The notes under the pieces were generated by a model that worked only from the letters and a program-made list of their open reading frames with translations, did no database searches and was not told the DNA's origin. A DNA stretch of 64,000 nucleotides. It comes from Vombatus ursinus (taxonomy: Eukaryota; Chordata; Mammalia; Diprotodontia; Vombatidae). The position numbers and the translations under genes were made by a program. The stretch's first letter is position 1, and every line of letters starts with the position of its first letter. Below are positions 57,670 to 64,000 of this stretch, in pieces. The stretch lies in contig NW_020954610.1 of NCBI RefSeq assembly GCF_900497805.2, positions 77,153,163 through 77,217,162 of the forward strand. Direction: 5' to 3'.

Positions 57670-59010
57670 GAAAAGTATTTTCCCAATTACAAGTAAAGAC
57701 AATTTTAAACATTAATTTTTTTTTAATTTAAAGTTCCAAATTCTCTCTCTCACTCCCTTCCTCACCTCTCCCCTCACTGAGACAGTGAACATTTTGATAT
57801 AGGTTATACAGGTGCAATCATGCAAAACATATTTCCGTATTAGTCACATTGTGAAAGACATAGACCAAAAAAAGAACCATGAAAAAATAAAGTGAAAATA
57901 GTATGCTTTTATCAGAATTCAGACTCCACCAGTTCTTTCTCTGGAGGTGGATAGCATTTTTCATCATGAGTCCTTTGGGATTGTCTTGGACCACTGTGTT
58001 GCTGAGAACAGCTAGGTCATTTACAGTTGATCATCATACAATGTTGTTACTGTGTGGATATTCTCCTGGTTCTGCTTACTTCACTTTGTTTGTGGAGCTC
58101 TTTCCAGTTTTTCTGAAATCATCCTGTTCATCATTTCTTATAGCACAAAAGTATTCCATACCACAACTTGTTCAGCCATTCTTCAACTAATGGCTATCCC
58201 CTCAATGTACAATTCTTTGCCACCAGAAAAGAGCTGCTATAAATATTTTTGCACAAATAGGTCATTTTTCCCCCCTTCTTAAAAAATCTGTTTGGTAGTT
58301 GTGTTGCTGGATCAAAGAGTATGCACAGTTTAAAGCCCTTTGGGCATAATTCCAAATTGCTCTCCAGAATGGTTGGATCAGTTCACAACTCAACCAACAA
58401 TGCATTAATGTCCCAATTTTCCCACACCTCCTCCAACATTTATCATTTTTATTTTCTGTCATTTTAGCCAATCTGATAGGTGTAAGGTGGTACCTCAGAG
58501 TTGTTTTAATTTGCATTTCTCTATTCAATAGTGATTTAGAGCATTTTTTCTTATGACTATAGATAGCTTTGATTTCTTCATCTGAAAACTGCCTGTTTAT
58601 ATCCTTTGACCATTTATCAACTGGGGAATGACTTGTACTCTTATAAATTTGACTCAGTTCTCTCTATATTTGAGAAATGAGGCCTTTATCAGAGATACTT
58701 GCTATAACAATTATTTTCCAGCTGTCTGCTTTCCTTCTTATTTTGGTTGCATTGGTTTTGTTCATGCAAAACCTTTTAAATTTGATATAATCAAAATTAG
58801 CCATTTTACATCTTGTAATGCTCTCCATCTCCTGCTTGGTTGTAAATTCTTCCCTTCTTCATAGATCTGACAGGTAAACTATTCCTTGCTCTCCTAATTT
58901 GTTTATGGTATCAACTATTTACATCTAAATCATGTACTCATTTTGATTTTATCTTCGTATACAGTGTAAGATGTTGGTCTTTACCTAGTTTCTTCCATAA
59001 TGCTTTCCAC
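57670..59010 (-). repeat. Marsupial-type L1, 3' part of ORF2 and 3' UTR
   Basis: The complement encodes the ORF2 C-terminus (MQIKTTLRYHLTPIRLAKMT, then KCWRRCGKIGTLMHCWLSCE) at 58528-58262, the human-like end of L1 ORF2. The 3' UTR text runs to about 57670 ('agttctttctctggaggtgg', 'aagagctgctataaatattt'). The copy is truncated at its 5' end. Confidence 0.92.
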
Positions 59011-59154
59011 AAATTCCCTTCTTAACAGGTGGCAAAGCAACCTCTATGGTCAGAAGGGTGGTAGAGATTCCCTTCTCAAGGGAAACAATTTCATCAGAGA
59101 GGGCCCAGACTACCTGGAGAACTGATCTACAATTACTTCTTTGAATCCCTCACT

Positions 59155-59598
59155 CTCCTTGACCTGCTATTCTTGTTGCACTAATTTTCAGCTCTGAACA
59201 TTTCCTACCTTCCCCTTCCCAGTCTCATTTCTGGCTCCTGGACTTCTAAACCATGCTGTCTCATATTAGAACTTCCCCAGTGCCTGGGGCCTCTTCATCC
59301 TGGAAGACTCAACTATCCCTGTGGCCTTCTAAACATGGAGCACCCCACTCTATAAGACCTTCCCCCTTCTCCCATTGGTGAGTGCCTCCAGCAGCCTCCA
59401 TTTTGTGGAGGTGCCCAGACTCATCTTTATTCCCCTTCTGGTTCTTTTCAGGTACCCTTTTCCTCCCCCTTCCCCTTTTCAGCTTCCTTTTGTGTGCTGT
59501 CTTCCCCCATTAGAATGTAAGCTCCTTGAAGGCAGGGACTATTTTTCTTTTTGCTTGTATTTGTTTCCTTAGTGCTTGCACAGTGCCTGGCATATTGG
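59155..59598 (+). repeat. L2-tailed repeat, longest copy
   Basis: 'tctcatttctggctcctgga', 'aacatggagcaccccactct', 'cagcctccattttgtggagg', 'tgtgtgctgtcttcccccat', 'gtaagctccttgaaggcagg'. The 5' body is not L2. Confidence 0.6.
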
Positions 59599-59599
59599 T

Positions 59600-59735
59600 A
59601 TTGTTTAGTCATTTCAGTTTTGTCTGACTCTTTGTGACCCCATTTGGAGTTTTCTTGGCAAAAATACTACAGTGATTTGCCATTTCTTTCCCAGCCCATT
59701 TTACAGATGAGGAGCTGAGGCAAATCACCACCACA
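59600..59735 (-). repeat. MAR1-type SINE, truncated
   Basis: 'tattgtttagtcatttcagt', 'ggagttttcttggcaaaaat', 'gaggagctgaggcaaatc'. It sits between two L2-tailed copies. Confidence 0.85.
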
Positions 59736-59747
59736 ATCAGCAGTAGC

Positions 59748-59930
59748 AGATTCCTTTTATTCCCCTTCTGGTTCTGTTCAGGTACCTTTTTCCTTCCCTC
59801 CTCCCTTTTCAGCTCTCTTTTGTGTGATGTCTTACCATTGAGAGCAGGGACTATCTTTTTGCTTGCATTTTTATCCTTAGTACTTAGCACAGTGCCTGAC
59901 AAATAGCAAGCCTTTAATAAATGCTTTCTT
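59748..59930 (+). repeat. L2-tailed repeat, second piece
   Basis: 'tattccccttctggttctgt', 'caggtacctttttccttccc' repeats 59433-59470 almost word for word; ends 'acagtgcctgacaaatagca'. Confidence 0.65.
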
Positions 59931-59989
59931 CCTCTTCTCCCTGCCTGCCTTCCTACTTGTCTAGTCTTGCTCCTAGGCTGCTCAGCCCC

Positions 59990-60470
59990 CAAATCAGGCC
60001 AATTTCATCCAAATTTATGCTTCACCTTTTCTGATGGGTTCTCATTGCTTCTTAGCAATCCTTTTATCCTACACTTAATGGTTTCCTATCTCATTTTGCA
60101 CAGTGAATCTTCCTAAACTTTTCACTTCTCTTCAAATCTCAGCCCCTTTCTCTTCCCTATAACAATAGCTTATTACTTCACCTGTGTATATTACTGAGAA
60201 AAGTGAAGTCATCTTTTATGAACAACCTAATGATGCTGCCTTCAAACCTGAAAACTTCTCAAGGTCCTTCCTTCCTTCCTTCCTGTCTGAGAGTTAAGAG
60301 GTGTCTCTATTTCTGCTTAAGGATAACTATCCCATCTGTTCTAATGATGCTATCCCCTATCACACTCCTCTAGGATCTTGTTCTTTCAAGCATTTCTTAT
60401 GAATTTTCAATTTCTCCCTTTCTAGTGACTCTTTCCTCTTCTGACCCCTCTGTGTTCAGATCTTCTCAAT
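59990..60470 (+). repeat. Probable L2 LINE fragment
   Basis: 'ctgatgggttctcattgctt' and neighbouring C/T-rich text are L2-like but strongly diverged. Confidence 0.4.
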
Positions 60471-60764
60471 TCTCTTAAAAATATCTTTGGGCATTATGAA
60501 CTTCACAAACATTCACAAATGTGAACATTTCCACATATAAAGAACAGAGAAAAGAGGATTGTATATAGAACAGTGTATCTCTATTTCCTACAGCTTTTAA
60601 AAGTATATAGTAAAGTAAATGCAGTAGTACCCACACTGTCCTGCTTTCTGAGTCCCCCTTGAAATGTCCTTCTGCTCTCTTCTGTTCATTTTCAATTTTC
60701 ATCAATGACTTGATTTTTCCTATTCTTTTTTTTTTCAACATCATCATCTCTCTCTCCCCCCACA

Positions 60765-61220
60765 AAAAAATTGAAAGTTCTTCTTTGTAACAAATAGGTA
60801 GTCAACCAAAACAAATTCCCACATTGGTCATGTCGGAAAATGTAAGTCCTATCCTGTCACTATGTCCACCACCTCTCTACCAAGATTTGGGAAACATGTT
60901 TCCTCATCAGTCTTCTGGACTTGTGATTGATCATTGATTCATGTTCTTAAGACTTTCAAAGTTGTTTTCCTATACAATATTGTAATAATTGAATAAATTG
61001 TTCTACTGTTTCTACTCATTTAACTATACCTCAGTTCACACTAGTCTTCTCAAGTTTCTCTGAATCTACCCTTTGGTCGTCTTATGGCACAACAGTATTC
61101 CATTATAACCATATGTTGCAATTTGCCCAGCCATTCCTCATTTGATGGGTACACATTTGGTTTCTAGTTCTTTACTATAATAAGAGTGCTACTACAAATT
61201 CTTCTTATTTCTAAGAATAA
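60765..61220 (-). repeat. Older L1 3' end
   Basis: 'aaacatgtttcctcatcagt', 'aacagtattccattataacc', 'cagccattcctcatttgatg'. Confidence 0.7.
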
Positions 61221-61224
61221 CTTC

Positions 61225-61550
61225 ATTGATGCTTCTTATCCCACTGAGCTAACTGTAACCTCTCTCATTGCCAAACATCTTTAAAAAGTAGCCCAAATCT
61301 GGTGTCTCTGTTGCTTAGCTCCTGCTTACTTTCTAACCCCTTGCAATCTGGCTTCCTTTGCTAAAATTACTCCCTCACAATTCAGTAATGGGCTCTTTAT
61401 TATAAAACCCAATGGTCTTTTTTTAGAATTATCCTTGATTTTCTTGCAGCATTTGACCTGCTACCTATCCCCTCTACTGCCATACCTTCCATTTCCTTGG
61501 CTTCTGCAATCCCTTTGCTCCTTTTGTACCTCTCAGACCACTTTTTTGTT
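61225..61550 (+). repeat. L2 LINE fragment
   Basis: 'ccttgcaatctggcttcctt', 'ttgatttt' and 'cttgcagcatttgacctgct' match L2 ORF2 3' text. Confidence 0.65.
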
Positions 61551-61564
61551 TTTTTTTGCTGGTT

Positions 61565-61785
61565 CTTTTGGTTTATATCTGTAATTCCATTGGTGTAGGC
61601 AAATCCTTGTGAGGATCCTTCCTCTACCCAATGCAGATAAGTAACTGTTCTGCAATTTAGTTTAAGAGTTGCCTGTCAGCAACAGTGAGAAATAAAGTAG
61701 CTTGTCCAGGGTCAGAGGTAAAACTTGAATCCAAGTTTTCTTGACTCTGAGATAAGCTTTCTATCCACTAAGACATGCTGCCATT
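61565..61785 (-). repeat. THER1-like SINE
   Basis: 'atctgtaattccattggtgt', 'tttaagagttgcctgtcagc', 'tagcttgtccagggtcagag', 'ctatccactaagacatgctg'. Confidence 0.8.
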
Positions 61786-61959
61786 TTACTGGCTCATATT
61801 CTTCCAAAATTCTTCCACAAAGGACTTAACCAATGTAAAAAGTGAGTGGGTAGGGGGGGTTTCCTCTTAATTTTTTTTAGATATTACATATCTAAAGTCT
61901 TCTGAAATATATAGACTATCCATCTATTATCCATAGCTCTCCCAGCATGATGTTAACCT

Positions 61960-62580
61960 CCTTTGGTCATGTATCTCTTAGATGAAATCCTTTATACTTT
62001 TTCTTACACCTAAGTCATCATTGACAAAACACTGCAACTTATTTATGTCCACAACATGTCTCTTAGGTGCCCTGAATGTGATCTACCGTTGCTTGTCCTG
62101 GGAACATTAGTCAGCCCTTATTACTCTGTATCATTATCTAACCTTTTCACATGTTCCAAAGTATTTTCTGTTGCCTTTAAGAATTTCTTACACTGTAATA
62201 CTGTAATATGCATTGCTTACTTGTGTAATCTTATCCCACTTAATTATAAGTTTATTGAAGTCAAGGACCACATCTTATTTATCTTTGTATTGTTTCCTCC
62301 TCAATGCCCACCTTGCTCTTCTCCATGTCCCCCAGTTCCTATCAGTGGTTAATGCAATGCACAGTGCATACTAGGCAGTTAATATGTGTTTGTCAAATGA
62401 ATGGATGAAAGGCTTGTCTTCTTTCTTCAACTACATCATGTACTTCTAGAAGATAAGGATTGTAAATTTTCCCCCTCATTTCTTGTGTATACTTCCTTAG
62501 TATCAACGTTGGTGCTATGACTATAGGTGTTCAAAAAATCCTCATTGAATAAAAGAATACATGAATGAATGAATAATAGA
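61960..62580. other. Unassigned, partly L2-like
   Basis: 'ttgaagtcaaggaccacatc' and 'cagttaatatgtgtttgtca' look like a decayed L2 or L1 tail; no firm call. Confidence 0.35.
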
Positions 62581-63185
62581 AGAAAGTTTTAATGCCTATA
62601 CTTGTTTGCCTTGAGGTTGTCCAGATCCATTCCTAGGGAAGAGGGCTTCCTAGTGCAAGAGATTCAGACTCTTAATTGCTGGTGGTTCTTAAAAAGAAGT
62701 CCTCTCTGATAGAAATCTATCTTCCAATTCAGAAAAGGTAAGTGGACTTTCCCTCCTCTGCCCCCCCCCCCCATGAAAGGGAGGCCATCAAAATCAAGCT
62801 AATTGCTGTGTAGCATAATCCTTGGCCCTATTGAATCCTCTCTTATGTTCTGCTATGTGCATGGAAATGTTCTTTTTTTTTCTTTCATCATTTTGTATTT
62901 AGATTCAAGATGAATAACAAAATTTAAAAAAACAATAAAAAAGAAAGACATGAACAAGAATCACATGGGATAAGAAGATATGGATGGATTATGATTGGCA
63001 TTGATGAGGAAGCACCCACAACTAGGAGATCATAGATTTGTGGAAGGATCAGATTTAGAATTCAGTTCAATATTCTGTTTTGTGCATGTCTTTTTGGACC
63101 CTAACTCTGTCATCGATCATTTCAGTCTCCTAGTTTCATGTCATCTGCAAATTAAATAGATATGGCACCTATGTCATTATATAGG
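62581..63185. other. TRIM14 intron stretch without recognised repeat
   Basis: A 12-C run at 62761-62772; nothing else supported. The missing upstream TRIM14 exons were searched for here by eye and not found. Confidence 0.4.
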
Positions 63186-63189
63186 GATA

Positions 63190-63410
63190 GGGACTGAATG
63201 TGTGATTTCATTGGTATGAGTGAGCTCCCAGGTGAAAAAGCTCTTTTTATTAATGAAGGTCAGCGCCTCCTCTGAAACCTCCAGTCTTAGAGAGTTGCCT
63301 AGAACACTGAGAGCTTAGGTAACTTTCTGGAGTCACAGAGACAATATGTATCACAGGCAGGACTTGAACCCAGGTTTTCCTGATGTTAAAGCCAGTTCTC
63401 TATCCATAGT
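63190..63410 (-). repeat. THER1-like SINE
   Basis: 'gtgtgatttcattggtatga', 'gtcttagagagttgcctaga', 'cttgaacccaggttttcctg'. Confidence 0.8.
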
Positions 63411-63775
63411 CAATAATAAGCATCAGAGGTGGGATTTGAATACAGGCCCTCTGACTCTGGAGCCAGTGCTTTTTCCACTGTAGTACTAACAAGAGACAAA
63501 TTTATATAAAGTACTTTGCAAATATTAAACCTTTATACATAACACTTCTGATTATTATTTATCTCAGTTACTGATAGAAATGTTGAAGAGAACAGAGTGG
63601 AGGTTAGAGTATTAAGGCTATTGTTAAAACCTCCATAGAGATTGAAATTAATTCATTAATCAATATTCTTTGAATACAACCATTCTACAAGCTTTAAATC
63701 CATCCAAGTATAACCTCATACAGCCCACATTTCTCTGGCTTTTCCATAAAGATATTATAATAGACTATAAAATTC

Positions 63776-63922
63776 CTTTTTTTCTTTGTGAGGTGATTGG
63801 GGTTAAGTGACTTGCCCAGAGTCACACAGCTAGTAAATGTTATGTGTCTGAGTCAGGATTTGAACTAAGGTTCTCTTGACTCCAGGGCCAGTGCTCTATC
63901 CACTACGTCATCTAACTGCCCC
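63776..63922 (-). repeat. WSINE1-like SINE
   Basis: 'gtgaggtgattggggttaag', 'gagtcacacagctagtaaat', 'cactacgtcatctaactgcc'. Confidence 0.9.
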
Positions 63923-64000
63923 TTACCAGATTCTTTTTTTAAAAAAAAATCCAAGTAACAGCACATCTGTGTCATTTCATTGATTGGTAGTACCTCATCA

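Noticed and set aside
58262-58528. 88-residue minus-strand frame that looks like a protein domain
   Set aside because: It is the C-terminus of L1 ORF2, part of the L1 copy, not a host gene.
57498-64000. Search for the TRIM14 B-box and first coiled-coil exons
   Set aside because: No minus-strand segment with suitable splice sites and cysteine/histidine pattern was visible; they are probably beyond the window.

Overview
This window looks like vertebrate nuclear DNA from a marsupial. It is AT-rich and intron-dominated, with two protein-coding genes, both on the minus strand, embedded in dense interspersed repeats. The repeat set points to a marsupial: MAR1-type and THER1/MIR-like CORE-SINEs, marsupial-type L1 3' ends, CR1/L3 and L2 LINEs, and an RTE (BovB-like) LINE. 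The short SINE ending in the complement of 'gaggcaattggggttaagtgacttgcc' style tails (here called WSINE1-like) suggests an Australian marsupial, but that is a weak inference. The two host proteins are close to, but not identical with, the mammalian sequences I recall.

Gene 1 is FRRS1L, complete in its coding part: five minus-strand exons (32667-32892, 19325-19409, 12506-12644, 9545-9791, 5772-5944) whose lengths and phases join exactly into a 289-residue protein. It has a signal peptide, a DOMON domain and a C-terminal hydrophobic segment. The first exon lies in a CpG island (about 32640-33040) with a GCAGCC hexanucleotide array. Gene 2 is TRIM14, 5'-truncated by the window edge: coiled-coil exon 57264-57497, linker exon 51088-51250 and the last exon 42218-42753 with the complete PRY-SPRY domain. 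RING-less B-box and first coiled-coil exons are expected beyond 64000.

Layout: 1-5771 is FRRS1L downstream/3' UTR sequence; 5772-32892 is FRRS1L, with introns full of L2, CR1/L3, RTE and SINE copies; 33040-42217 is the intergenic stretch, holding a minus-strand L1 end, a CR1 fragment, a plus-strand L1 split by a retroviral LTR and followed by an endogenous-retrovirus leader piece, a hAT-like fragment and a tandem duplication; 42218-57497 is TRIM14 with introns holding CR1, RTE, SINEs, a decayed DNA transposon and a long polypyrimidine tract; 57498-64000 is the next TRIM14 intron with L1, L2 and SINE copies.

The two genes have no known functional link: FRRS1L acts in AMPA-receptor assembly in the ER of neurons, TRIM14 in innate antiviral signalling. 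They sit head-to-tail about 9.3 kb apart, whereas in human they are well separated on chromosome 9q (established knowledge, from memory), so the 33-42 kb interval is a synteny junction worth checking. I found no new biological system; the most unusual signals are that junction, a 70-bp nearly identical inverted copy near the L1/ERV nest with short direct repeats around it, and a decayed DNA transposon at 47.06-47.65 kb with transition-only differences between its ends.
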